Shown here piece after piece: positions 1 to 11,109 of a DNA stretch of 64,000 bases (positions are counted from its first letter, which is position 1; every line of letters starts with the position of its first letter). The DNA comes from Hetaerina americana (lineage: Eukaryota; Arthropoda; Insecta; Odonata; Calopterygidae): the NCBI GenBank assembly GCA_022747635.1, contig JAKTNV010000023.1, positions 8,756,306 to 8,820,305 of the forward strand, read 5' to 3'. The notes beneath the pieces were generated by a model. It was given only the letters and a program-made list of their open reading frames with translations, had not been told where the DNA came from and made no database searches. The position numbers were made by a program, and so were the translations under genes.

Positions 1-2680
1 TTTTTGTAAGGTCAGTAAGTGGAATTAAAATCTGTTAGTTCAGCTTCTTCGTATGCAGTTTCTGTCGCAGATCGTTGGACGTGCACGTGTACAATCTCTG
101 GACATCCCGACCAAATGCTTCCGTCCCTCGATTCGCCCCGCGGGTGTCTTCGAAGTCATAGCCCTGGTGAGCAAATTGGCGATGGAGATTCAAGAAGGAG
201 GTGCCTCGATGGAGGAAGTGCCAGTCGCATACTTCCAGGGTTTATCCTAATGATGCACGGTGCGCTTTACATTTCAGCGAAAACCGTATGGAACTTACCG
301 CTGGGATCGTCCTAGCGTGTAAACACTGGCGTCGCAGAGCGCCATGCAATCGTCGCTTAAACTGGAATGGAAACTCCAGGTGACTCGAAATATTCACGTT
401 CCATGGAACGAATCAAAAGGGCCTGGTTAAATCGTGCAACTTTACGAACCCCATCGGTGAAGTTATTCAAGACCTTGTTTTGCATTGGAAGTTTGGAATT
501 TCGCAGTTTACGACAGTAATATCGAAAGGTACTGCATAAATTGATTGGAAACTCCAATTAGCGTTATTATTACTCTATATTTCCACGTCTGGTGTCCTAA
601 AAACCTCCTTGCCACGCGCTCTTACCGCGGTTCGCCCGGCGTTGTGTAGGCGTCGATGACACCTATCCTTCAATGTCCCACCATTCCTCTAATGCAGTCG
701 CGCCCCCTAATGGAGCAAATGGCCTCGGTAGCCAGCCGCCTCAAACGATTAATGTGAAATAATTGTGATACCACAAAGTGTTGCCACAAGAAGTTTTTGG
801 CACTAATTTTCAAATCACTTTACTATGTCTGTAGGGACTCTCTGGGACGCAGACGCAGGTTGGACTGGAACGGGGCCTCTGGTGGGACGTAGAGATTATA
901 AAATTTCGTAGAAAACCGAAGAATACTACTTATATTTCATTCGTGTGTTTGTAATCTCAGTATGTTATTACTTAACTTTTCAATTTCCAATGCCTGTGTT
1001 GTAAAAAATATTCTGTAGCTTCCCGGGGTATTCACCAAAGTGACATCTAAATCAGTATAAATTGAATTGGCATCGATAATATTTAAATTTCTTCTTTGTA
1101 ATTACATCAATAAGCGTTAGAAAAGAAGATTATCATTTAACAAAAATATATATTGAGGTCATGTTATTCACACTATAAAATCAGTGTTCGGTAAAATGTT
1201 TTGCCATGGATGGTATTTGGGATCTGCAAATCATTTTGCACTCCACGTGAAGCCCAAGTAATGCGGGGGAATCATTTTAATATCTCAAATATTTAATGCA
1301 TGTCCTCTTTTACAAATATCCTTCACGCGCAATGGCCTTGATGATAACAAATAAATTTGTATGAAGGGAATTGCGTTCGAGCGGATCGAGCCAAGAATTC
1401 GTGGTAGATCCCATGGATTACATTTACGACAGTCCCAATAAGTTGATGGATTGATAAATTAATCTACATCTTGCCGTACCACGACGTGCACCGCTATACA
1501 TTCCGTGCCGAACAACCTCTGCCGCGCCCGCCGGGTGGCAGGTTATTGGGCAGATGTGGATTGGATAGAGAGATGATGTGCACGGATGAGGAGAATGAAA
1601 GCAGGTGTGCTTGCCCATCTCATTGTGATATCTAAAATGTAAAGGAAGGAAGACTCGGACAAAGCTTGCAGTTACAGGCTTCACTTCGATGAAGTTTTCT
1701 ACAAGATATCCATCAAATGAAAGAGGGCTTACTTTTTCACAGGATTCAAGTGGAAAAGTACGTTGTCGCTTTAATTTGCGGAGGCTAAAGACAGCGCAGT
1801 ACCAAGTGCCAGACCTAGCCTCTACCTACGCCATAATAATCGTTATTTGAGGAAATCTACAATATCAAGCAAGATTCAATCTCACATGTGTTTCCCAATG
1901 TAATAAAAGTCAAGTATACATACTATTTACATATTTTAAAAGGTTCTTACATAGTTCTTCAATTGATTAAAATTTCCCGAGAGGGAGTCGCATATTTTTT
2001 AATATCGCTGCTTATGCAAGCATTGATTTTTTTTATTTCAAGAATGAATTAAAATATGAACAGAGCGCTCATAAGAAAAATTCGCATAGAAGCACTCCTA
2101 AGCTCCAGTGCTTCGAAGACATCCCCGATGACGCTAATGCGGCCTACAGCCGCTCTTCCTCATGGACACTCGGGTATCCCCGAAGCACAGCTTTCCCCGT
2201 GAGTTCGTGTGCACTGACGTCGACGGAGGATGCGCGAATATTGGTGGCCTCATGGGTCCAAGAGCCCAAAGCATATCTGTTCTATGCATTTCAGGCTCTC
2301 ATAATTTCTTCGTTTGCCTTCAGGCTTTCATTTCCTCGAATATTTTTTCCCCGGTTTGTCAAAGGAACTGGGTCAGATGCCTGAGCCATTCCCTTCGTTT
2401 CACTTTCCATGTTGTATTTTGGACGAGGAAAACGTTTCAGAAATACAACGTTTTTTCCTTTTCCGAATCAGGTGGTGATGAGGTAAGTTATCCTTGTGTA
2501 TGGCCGAGACTTATTCGACGTGTCCTGGAACTTTTGTTGCTGGTGCTGTAATTGCATTCTCGTCGCCATCGGCATTTCCTCGACCTGAAGGTGAAGACCA
2601 AACGGTATCTGGGTGCTTACGTGTAATAATTAATCATTATAAGTAGGCTATTTCATTCCCCTTTAGTGAATAATATCTCG
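1..2680. other. No recognisable gene
   Basis: Both strands were read. Open frames here are short (longest about 129 codons, 2162-2551 plus), carry no family motif I recognise and show no flanking splice or start context. The sequence is mixed AT-rich with a few GC-richer patches. I see no repeat matching the others in the window. Confidence 0.5.
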
Positions 2681-2681
2681 T

Positions 2682-2744
2682 GTGTGTGTATATATATATA
2701 TATGTATATATATATATGTGTATATATATATATATATGTATATA

Positions 2745-2831
<87 letters not shown>

Positions 2832-2970
2832 GTATATATATATATGTATATATATATATATGTATATATATATATGTATATATATATATGTATATATATG
2901 TATATATATATACCCAGGTATATATATATCTATATATATATATATCTATATATATATACACACCCAGGTA
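2682..2970. repeat. (TA)n-rich microsatellite
   Basis: About 290 bp of almost pure TA dinucleotides broken by TG steps, after a short GT run. The decamer TACCCAGGTA occurs at 2911-2920 and a near copy CACCCAGGTA at 2961-2970, so part of the tract has been duplicated with its interruption. Open frames of alternating Ile/Tyr in all phases are artefacts of the repeat. It abuts a Penelope-like fragment on its right. Confidence 0.9.
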
Positions 2971-3087
2971 TAGATTTTTAAAACATAGAAACAGAAGGGA
3001 CACTCGCATAGGTTTTGACATTTCGACGGCACGACCGTCGTCATCAAAATTCTGGTCCAAAGTTTTATATGTATATATATATATATA
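2961..3087 (-). mobile_element. Penelope-like terminal fragment with hammerhead-like hairpin
   Basis: Homologous to the arms at 29766-29976: shared landmarks in order are AGATTTTTA, ATAGAAA, GGACACTC and a GC-rich hairpin at 3021-3046. On the minus strand the hairpin reads TGATGA, C, a GACGG/CCGTC stem and then GAAA. That is close to a hammerhead ribozyme core (CUGANGA...GAAA), except for an extra C before the stem. A second short (TA)n tract (3069-3087) closes the segment, so the element is bracketed by TA runs. Hammerhead motifs are known in terminal repeats of Penelope-like retroelements. The family assignment here is inference from that likeness; no reverse transcriptase of the element is in the window. 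Confidence 0.5.
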
Positions 3088-3740
3088 TTTATTTATTATT
3101 ATTATTAGGTAATCTACGGGTTAAGGTAGCTTTTTGGATTGACACAGCTACTAAATAAATATTTTGTGACTCCTAACAAAACCAGCATCCTACTCTGCAT
3201 CAGGTCCCTCTTCAACTCTGAGTACTTTCTATCTCCCTTCATCCCGTCCAACATCCCTATCCTATTCCTTCCCTTTCCTCGTTTGCCCAACATTCTCCCC
3301 TCTATCACAGTCTTCAACATCCCACTGCCGGTCAATACCCTCTTCATCCACTTTTCCTGCCTCCATAGGATTTCTCCCAACAAACCCCTCTCTTCGCCCA
3401 CCGTACCAATTACTTCCTCATTTGTTTTCTTCTCTGTCCATTTCACTTTCTCCATTCTTCTCCAAACCCACATTTCAAAAGCCTCCAGTCCACGTCTATC
3501 CTCCTACTTCAATGACCACGTTTCCGCGCCGTACATAGCTACGCTCCATATCAAAGTTTTTACGAGGCTTTTCTTAATATCTTTACTCAACGTCCGTGTC
3601 ATCAGCTCCCTCCTCCTTGTGAACGCCTCTTTGCCTAGCGCAATTCTTCTACTTACATCCCTACTATTTTGACCTTGTTGGTCCAAAACACTTCCGAGAT
3701 ACGTGAACTGTTCTACCTGCTCTAGTTTTTGCCCTCCTAT

Positions 3741-4043
3741 TTAAATGTTTAGCTTCGCCTTTTTCTTTCTAGAAAATCGCATAACCTTTGTTTTATTAAT
3801 ATTGATTCTCATCCCACACCTGTCGCAATGAATTTCCAATTCACTCAGCACTGCTTGCAACCCCTTGGCAGACTGACAAACTAAAGCTTGGTCATCAGCA
3901 AACCTAACTGATTTTACGAATTCCCCGCCCACTTTCATTCCTACCTCCAGTTCTTCCCATGTCTCTCTAATTATTTCCTCTACATACAGGTTGAACAGCA
4001 AAGGTGATAATGGGCAACCCTGTCTTACATCCCTTCCTAACAC
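3741..4043 (-). pseudogene. RTE reverse transcriptase palm fragment
   Basis: The longest clean stretch of the LINE reverse transcriptase, about 100 codons. It contains RQGCPLSPLLFNLY (fingers/palm), FADDQA (catalytic box, Asp pair in the F-A-D-D form usual for LINEs) and INKTKVMRFS. Upstream codons of the same domain (about 4330-4044) are recognisable (QFRFRKGRGT, VDFKKAFDR) but carry stops. The downstream part continues in another frame. It is a dead fragment of the element at 3088-5853. Confidence 0.8.
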
Positions 4044-4354
4044 TGCTCATCCGGACTCCCCGTTCCCCACTTGCACCTAAGCAGTCTGAGACATGTACAG
4101 ATTGCGGATTTGCCTCCTTTCCCTCCAATCTATTCCTAATTTCTGCAATATAGTCATTAATTTTCCCGAATTCATTCTATCAAACGCTTTTTTGAAATCT
4201 ACGAAACAGGAAAATACCTCCTAGTTGTATTCTATATTCCTCTCGATTGATAACCTCATTGCTGCAATGGCATCAAGCGTACCTCTCCCCTTCCTAAACC
4301 GAAACTGATCATCCCCAAAGTAATTAATCATTTGCCCTACTCTCTATACTTCTG

Positions 4355-4650
4355 CTTATGATCCTGAGAGTCTTTAATCCAATTAATTATTTTTCTCATT
4401 GATTCCATAGTATTTAAGTTTATGTAACAATTTATTGTGTGGAACTTTGTCGAAGGCTTTTTTGAAATCCAGGAATACTGCATCGACTTGTGTGTTGTTT
4501 TCTCCCGATCTAAGTATATCATGACAAGTTGTGTTTCGCAAGATCTGCTTTTCATAAATCCGTGCTGATTGTGGATTAGTTTTTTCCTACTATCAAGAAA
4601 TCTCATAATGTTAGAGACCATAATGTGTTCCCATATTTTACAAAATTGCA
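4355..4650 (-). mobile_element. CR1/Jockey-like LINE reverse transcriptase fragment nested in the RTE element
   Basis: On the minus strand this ~300-bp segment encodes a different reverse transcriptase class. It has CKIWEHIMVSNIM, QHGFMKSRSCETQL, and, after a frame change, FLDFKKAFDKVPHNKLL and YYGI. These are hallmark blocks 2-3 of CR1/L2/Jockey-type elements, not of RTE. It joins RTE coding sequence on both sides, so it is an insertion with loss of host-element sequence or a template-switch chimera. Frameshifts show it is not functional. Confidence 0.65.
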
Positions 4651-5894
4651 CATTGGAAAAGCACTCACACTGCGTTTTCCACCATGTTTCTTTTGCTTTA
4701 TTTGTTGCCCGCCTCCATTTATTGTTTAACTCCTTGTACTTCATTTTGCCTAACTCTGTATTTACATTCTTCCATTTTCTCCGCTCATCCATCTTTGTAA
4801 TCATCTCATCCGTGATTCATGGTTTCCTGGCCCTTTTTCCGTCAACGGTTCCTATAATGTCTTTTACGGCTTGCGATATCCCTTTCTTGATGGATTCCCA
4901 TTTTTCTTCGATAGTACATATTACTCTTCACCGTCCTTCATGGTTTGCTCTACAGCCTGCTGGTGCTCCTTCCTTGTCACTCCATTTAACGCTTCTGCAT
5001 TCTATTTCCTAGTCCGCCACCCCTTCCTTATCTTTTTGAAACAGACTCCACATTTCATAAAAACTAAATTGTGGTCAGAGTCCGCATCCGCTCCCGGGAA
5101 GCTGTGCGAACATATCACACTGGTCTTAAACCTGCGTCTAACCAGAATATAATCTAGCTGATACCTTTCTGATCACCTGGCATTTTCCATGTATACCTGC
5201 GTCATTTGTGGTGTCTAAACCAAGTGTTGGTGATGACTAGACCCTGTCTCCTGCAGAACACAACTGCTTTCTCCCCGCGGTCATTCCCCGTGCCTTAAAC
5301 CGTGGTCCCCCACCTCATCACCAACTCTTCATTTGCCTACCGTCGCATTCCAATCCTTCATCGCTATCAAATGTTCTCCTGTGAGAACACGCGATTATGT
5401 CCTCTAACTGATTGTATATCCTATCGACCTCTACTTCCTTATGGTTGCTCGATGGGATTCATACCTGAGTAATAACAAAGTTCGTCGATTCTGCTTTTAT
5501 CTCTACTAGTAATTATCTATCCATTACCTGCTCTATGTTCACTACGCTTTTTCCTCCCTCTTCATTTAATACTATGGCAACCCCTCGTTGGCTCTCGTCC
5601 CCGCCGCTGTATATTATTCTATACTGATCACTCCAGTAATCCCTGCTATCCTTTTATCTCACCTCGCATAGACCTAAAATATCTATTTTTCCCCTTTCCA
5701 TCTCTCGATTAACATTCTCCAAATTCCCTGTCCTCATCATTGTCCTAACATTCCACGTTCCTATTCTAACTAAAGTGGTCTTCTTCTGCGTCCTCTGTCC
5801 TGCTGCTGCCATTTTTCCCCCGCAAGTGTTTGCTGGGATGACGATCGCGGAAGCATACTATATAATTAATACCATATGAGGGAACATCGTTGGA

Positions 5895-6160
5895 GGATGC
5901 GATACTACAGTGGATTCTATTTGGTAGGAATGCAGACGGGAGGACTCGGCTTCGATTCCCGGGCAAGGCACTCTGGGCACCTGCAGCTTTATTCAAGCTA
6001 TGTGATTTATCGGGCACCAGATCATGCTGGGAAACCATAACCGGCGCAGGGAAAGGAAACGGCCCCCCTACCCTGATGTGTGAATTTAACACGCCGTCGG
6101 GCTTTCTGCTGGGTGAACTCTACTGTCACATACCAAACCGACCTTCGGGTTGATTGCTCT
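5895..6160 (+). mobile_element. tRNA-derived SINE, copy 1
   Basis: It contains a polymerase III B-box-like segment (GGCTTCGATTCCCGG, about 5948-5962). The body matches, with scattered changes, the minus-strand copy at 22125-22382: GCACCTGCAGCTT, AAGCTATGTGATTT, GGAAACCATAACCGG, GGGAAAGGAA, and an ending GACCTTCGGGTTGAT. The tRNA-like head is degraded here (the A box is weak), while it is clear in the other copy. It lies immediately beyond the 5' end of the RTE LINE. No coding potential. Confidence 0.7.
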
Positions 6161-7684
6161 TAATGGTTTTTAATTGTTTTAGAATTATGCTTCTTCGGCC
6201 GAAAATGAATGTTTTTTTTAATTTTCTTTAAAAATTAAAATGGACTTGTCATTTGGGGAACTGATAAAATCGGCACCGTCTCGGAGATATATGAACAAGT
6301 TTCAGGAAAATATTTAAATGCAGCCTGCGCTCTGTATCTGTTTTGCAACTTGCATAAATGTATGCTGTCAAACGTTTTTGACAGCGTTCATTAATGTATT
6401 GACAGCATTCCTATTACCGTGGTAACCTTGGCGCATAATATCATGGTGTGCTTTATTGTGTTGCAGAAATGCTCTTCCATTTCCTAATTCAACCATGTTA
6501 TATCGCGGAATGGCACGACAAGCATTGAGCACAGATCTTCATTCTTGGTCCTTCTATTTTTACTCAAAAATACGTTTCGATGCTCAGGCTTTGCATTACT
6601 TACATTCTCTCCCTTCACTCCTTGCTTTTCTTGACGCGTAGTCATGCGCCGCGAATTTTTTCCACGACTGTAACAACGTGACAATCAGCTCGGTGTTACG
6701 GAAAGGGATGACAAGTTTGTATTCTCCATTCTATTCCGGAAAATCTTTCGTACCTGTATATAATTTGCTATGTTGCATTTGACGCGTGGAGACCCTCGCA
6801 GGAAATTGAAACCCATGTCAAACGTCACGCTGAGGCGAGTACTTCCTGCTAATGTATGGAGTGAAGGTAAACGCGACGTAATTTCTGGGGGTGCACTATT
6901 CTAGCGTGACGGACAAAACAGTGGGGTCATTTGGAACGGCGGAAGAAAAAAACGTCAATGCGTCGTGGCCCTACCGTACAGTTGGCCGTGAGCGAAGGCA
7001 AATGTTTCGCCTACTCTACTCCCAGGTTTTTTAAGTACCATCCTTCCGCTGAATTGGTCTCAATTGCTATGCATGTGCTTTGAAAACTCCAGATTGAACA
7101 TAAATCCTGATTCATCGCCGATGACAAAGATCCTTGGAATTACTGCTATTCATTTTCCTGCTTTCTCAATGATAGTCATTAGACACTAAAACGCCAAACG
7201 GTACCCCTGTAACCTTGTATCTGCCTCTGTCGTCGTTTATGGGATCGTCTCTTTCCGCGTGGAGGCAGTTAACTTTTCTGCTTCGATGTTCTCCCAGTCC
7301 TCTCTTGGAGCTGTGTCGAGTGCCCCTGGGCGAAAGACGCCCAACTTTACGATGCCCGTACTTCAGTGAAACAGCGTCGAATGCTCCCAAATTTAACTCT
7401 GCGTTGCATTTCGTCCGGAAAGCAAATCTGGGTTCACGGAGATGTACCCAAGCAGTAAACACCCTTTCCCCCGGTTCCCATAACTCGGAACGTTCCGCAA
7501 AATAAGCACCGAGCGATGATCTTTTCGCGGCCCTCACTTGGACTCGCAGATTGGCCGCATTGTGTCACTCGTTAGCTTTCATTCGTTAGCTAGTCATTTG
7601 CTTTCAACAGTGCCTGCGTGCGGTACAACAACGCTTTTGTGAACGTTTGCCTACAAGCTTAGTATCTGGACACTCTTAGTCTAT
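6161..7684. other. No recognisable gene
   Basis: Apart from short AT-rich runs near 6205-6240 I see no motif, repeat family or convincing exon. The longest open frames (about 120 codons near 7166-7537, both strands) have no recognisable domain, and opposite frames are open together, as expected of unconstrained GC-richer sequence. Confidence 0.45.
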
Positions 7685-7822
7685 TCCTCACATTCCTGTT
7701 TATTTACTTATATCTACACACGTAATGCCCCACCCCAAAGGCGTGTGGTGGAGGCTGTTAGGTCACCAGCCATACATTCTTGATCATTACATTTACATCT
7801 ACACATGTAATTCGAGTATACA
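7685..7822. repeat. ACATCTACAT-type interspersed repeat, copy 1
   Basis: Shares a core with 8815-8890: TCTACA units, then a CCCC...GGCGTGTGG block and GTTAGGTCACCA. A second TACATCTACA motif follows at 7792. The layout (a short TCTACA-type microsatellite end plus a conserved GC-rich block) resembles the 3' end of a LINE or its non-autonomous derivative on the minus strand, but no coding part is present. Family unknown. Confidence 0.55.
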
Positions 7823-8814
7823 ATCGAACAAAGTTAGCCACCACGCAGAAAGCCAGTTACATGTAAAAATATTGAGTAACAGGATAGTTTTCAAACCAGA
7901 CGGGAACGATGTTGTAAAAATGGGTCTATTTAAGACTCATGCATGATAACGAAAAAAATGCTTCTCGTGATAATCATCCTCTTTGCGCGTGCCATCAAAT
8001 CAATTTTGATCTCTAATCAAACTGGGGAAAAACGGAATTTTAAATCTTATCCGTTCTGCAATCTCTCTCCTTGGTTTTACGAGTGCACGTGATTTGAACT
8101 GCCATATTAAGTCGGGGCCTGTAATGGGTTTTTCACATCCTCGAATTAATGACCTGACTCATTTATGGTGTAAATTTAACGTATATTTCAACCTGCGATC
8201 AACTAGTGGCTCCCATCCTAATTCTTTCAACAGTGTCGTGACACTGTTGCACGAGTTGCGTCACTGCTGTAGTGGCGATGGCTATTATGAACAAATCTAT
8301 TTATTCTTTCTCTGTTTGTTCGACATTATGCATGATTTTATGAGTCAGTGCGTACTTGTAGCCACGTGAAATATGCCCACGCTTCGCGTCATTTGCATTC
8401 CCGGGTAGGTAAAGTAAAAGAAAGTGTGATTTTAGGTTTTATCAGGATACTCAATCCACTTTTTCCTAATGTCTTCCACAATAATGTTCTATTTGATCTT
8501 TATAATCACTCATGGTTTCATTCGCCCTTTTTTGTTCCGGAGATATCGAATATTTCATATTTTGAGAATTCCTTCTGATTCATGTCTACCCTTTCCTCTC
8601 AAACATTAGAGGAGGCTAATGCCGACGCCGGGTTTCTCTCCACCCTTCATCTTTTCGTGTCCATTCCTAATGGCGCAAATTACCTCAGCTGTCGGTCAAT
8701 ACTACTACTACGTGAAAAATGCCCCCCGAGTTGTACACACCGTTGCCGTGGAATAGCCAGGGTGCCTTAATACCCGGTTTCATGATACACTCGAAAAGGA
8801 GAAGCAATGGCCCT
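7823..8814. other. No recognisable gene
   Basis: AT-rich sequence without a motif I can name. Open frames up to about 91 codons (8094-8369 plus) look random. The segment lies between two copies of the ACATCTACAT-type repeat. Confidence 0.45.
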
Positions 8815-8890
8815 TGATTCATCTACATCTACATAATACCCCGCAAGCCGCCGCAAGGGCGTGTGGCGGGGGGTGTTAGGTCACCAACCG
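8815..8890. repeat. ACATCTACAT-type interspersed repeat, copy 2
   Basis: A better preserved copy of the repeat at 7685-7822: TTCATCTACATCTACATAAT, then a GC-rich core with CCCCGCAAGCCGCC, GGGCGTGTGGCGG and GTTAGGTCACCA. The GC-rich core is partly self-complementary (CCGCC...GGCGG), so a hairpin is possible. The element edge on the right is not clear; the A-rich sequence from 8890 onward may belong to it. Confidence 0.6.
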
Positions 8891-10015
8891 TAAAAAAGAA
8901 AAATACTACATGCAAAAAAAAAACCCCACGGAAAATTACACCCACAGCAGCGCACACACTCATGCAAAAATCCCTTCATCCAATACTCATGCAAACACAT
9001 AAACCGCAAAACAACTAAAAAACTGCACCCCATGATGCAGCACGAAAGACATCCTACAAGACGGAAGCCAGGACAAAAAAGCAAGAAATTGAAACATCAC
9101 TACCACATGAAAATGCACCACGAAACACTCTACCCCCAAAGAGTCTCTAAATGGCAGGGAATGGGACCCAACGTTGCAGGTAACAGGAATTTGCCCCCGC
9201 GGAGAGGGACGAGGGATTGAAAGGGAAACTTAAAAACAGATGAACAGAACATGAATGAAGTCATTCGGAAAGAATGGGTTATTATAGCAAAACACATAAG
9301 GTTAGTGGAAGAGCATAGATTCGATCTCGTTCGGCAATTGGCCACGTTGGAGGGCCCCCTCTATCCCGAGGATGGAGGATAAAGGTCTTGGTGAGTCTTC
9401 GGTGGGCGAGGGTGTCGACCCGCGGTGGACTTCGCTCGACGCCGCTCTGAAGCACCAAATCCCCAGAAACCCCCGAAGTGCATGATTGGGCAGGTCTTCA
9501 CGAGTAGTGGATTTTTAGCGAATGCGGTACTTTAAGAACTGACATTATTGACTTGTTGTAGGCTTCAAAACTTACCCGAAAAAGTGTACCTCTTTTTTGT
9601 CGGTCGCTTTTTATTATCTGGCCAAATTTTGATAAACATATGCCTCGAGGCAACGTTAGTTACTTCTTGCCAGTTCTGTTCGAAATGAAGGGCAGAAGTG
9701 TGTTGGAGTAACATGCCTGATTATGTGTACCTTTTCCTTAAGGACGGAAAACACGCTCCACGCTGCTTTCAACCGATAATATTTTTTGTCATTACAATTC
9801 TCAGTTGGTTGTATAATTTTCAATTAAATGCTGTATGTTCATTAATTGAAAATAATGTGTTTCATAGAAAAGAGTTGTTTTAGGCCATAGCTGTCGGGAA
9901 CTTTTTGGCATCTTGCGTAGCAATGAGTATTACTCGGACGTTGACATTCTTCAAAGCGTTGAACCCTCACGTCTTAAATTATGCTTTACTTTCTCTTTTC
10001 TTATTCTCATCGGCT
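8891..10015. other. No recognisable gene
   Basis: A-rich with AC-rich tracts to about 9130, then mixed sequence. No family motif, splice-framed exon or repeat was recognised on either strand. Confidence 0.4.
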
Positions 10016-10745
10016 GGCTTGCGACGGTGCAGAGAATGGCCGTGCGGGCATCGATCTTTGCGGATCGATTGGGTGGGTGGAATATCAACTCTGAAAACAC
10101 ATCGAGGCAGGGCATATCGAGCGTTCCAGTAGTTGGCGAGGGGCGAGCCTCCATCCATCCATCCATCCATCCGTCCATTCGCCCCCCTCGGCTCCTCCTG
10201 GCATTTCATCTCCCCCGCGGACGGAAACGTGGGCTGACCCCCCGGGGGGGGGGGGGGGGTTGGAGCCTCCGCTTTCTCGCGTGGCTTGCGCAACCGAGCG
10301 CATTATCCCTCGTCTCACCTCTCCTCCAATCAGCGCCGAGGTGAAGGCTATCTTTAGGATCATCTGGGAAGCGCGAATGACTCCTCACCGCTCCACTCGG
10401 ACGCATTCGTCTTTCGGACATTCCCAAGGAAAAGAAGTCGCTCCCTACTTGTGTCAGTGTGGTGTCGGAGAGTGCGGCGCCGCGTTGGGGCGGTCGGGCG
10501 CGCCCTCTGTCCCTGCCAAAAAAACACTTGAACCGCCCTTTGGAGCTGTCGTGAAAGCTATTGCATTCTCACCGTTCGTCACGTAAATCTGAAATGAGGA
10601 GTGCGAGGGAATTGCGTGGCATGACGCCACACACTCCGAGCGCACGTCGCCCATTTGCGCCTCGTGGCAGATTCGGTGACCCATTCGGTTCGATGGATCG
10701 ATTTCGGGCATTTCTCAAGGCGTCTGTGGTTCGATTTTGGAATGC
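10016..10745. other. GC- and CpG-rich block, possible promoter/5' region
   Basis: Clearly richer in G+C and CpG than the flanks (for example GGCGCCGCG and GGGCGCGCC near 10475-10505). It includes a (CATC)n run at 10150-10172 and a G homopolymer of about 17 at 10242-10258. No coding motif is seen, and opposite frames are open over the same bases. A CpG-rich block ~3.4 kb upstream of the first exon I can define for the galactosyltransferase could be its promoter and non-coding first exon. That is only inference; no initiator or TATA can be assigned. Confidence 0.3.
10150..10258. repeat. (CATC)n microsatellite and poly-G run
   Basis: Five CATC units followed by variants (CGTCCATT) at 10150-10178. 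A separate run of C6 then about 17 G lies at 10237-10258. Homopolymer length in such a run is often unreliable in assemblies. Confidence 0.8.
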
Positions 10746-11099
10746 GAATTGCTCTCCGTGAAAACTGCAGGAAGAATGCCCCCTAATGTTTTGGCCTTTT
10801 GATTCGTATGGTTTCGGTGGCGTCGCTAGGTTGTGGAGGGGGAAGGTGGTTGTTTCCTAAAAGGTCAATTTTTAAAATACGAGCAGCTAGCTCCGAAATT
10901 TTGATTGGCATTACATTCAACGGCTATCAATTTGTGTAACGTACATGAGACGACACTAGAAGGGTTCCCCGCCTAGGAGTCCCCTTCCCCCCCCCCTAAG
11001 GGATGGGGGTGGGAAGAGGTGGGATATGACAGGAAGAATATCATTAGGCACGGAAGCTTTCATGAAAAGCCAAGAGTTAATTATAGTCACTTCAAGTAA
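10746..11099. other. No recognisable gene
   Basis: Mixed sequence with a C-rich tract at 10978-10999 (two C runs around a TAAGG step). Nothing coding was recognised. Confidence 0.4.
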
Positions 11100-11109
11100 A
11101 GATGGAGAG

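Larger units (their letters stand above)
3088..5853 (-). mobile_element. RTE-type LINE, decayed, minus strand
   Basis: A non-LTR retrotransposon read right to left. Near 5760-5450 is the apurinic endonuclease start, with family motifs RTWNVRT, GNLENVNREMERG, DILGLCEVR and RGVAIVLNEEG. Near 4800-4660 is the spacer segment (KWKNVN, ETWWKTQ). Around 4325-3740 is the reverse transcriptase (RQGCPLSPLLFNLYVEE, then FADDQA). The C-terminal segment with ETWSLK and KWTEKKTNEEV follows, down to about 3120. The 3' end is a short (TTATT/ATT)n-type tail at 3088-3107, as RTE elements have instead of poly(A). Several in-frame stops and frameshifts make it non-functional. About 200 residues between spacer and reverse transcriptase are missing and replaced by a piece of another LINE (4355-4650). 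Related pieces lie at 11.1-11.5, 12.5-12.8, 20.1-21.6 and 22.5-23.0 kb. Confidence 0.85.

Noticed and set aside
2162..2551. 129-codon plus-strand frame as a gene
   Set aside because: No domain, no splice support and biased composition (Phe/Ser/Leu). A second overlapping frame is open as well.
2653..3112. Open frames of 97-148 codons made of Ile, Tyr and Val on both strands
   Set aside because: They are translations of the (TA)n tract, open in several phases at once. The same holds for frames at 12002-12326 and 29836-30145.
3139..3672. 177-codon plus-strand frame
   Set aside because: It is the antisense shadow of the C-terminal part of the RTE element, which has the recognisable family motifs on the minus strand.
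7166..7537. 123-codon minus-strand frame as an exon
   Set aside because: The plus strand is open over the same bases, there is no motif, and no consensus splice pair flanks it.
10242..10258. G-quadruplex in the poly-G run
   Set aside because: A single homopolymer could form one, but there is no pattern of separate G tracts and its true length is doubtful.
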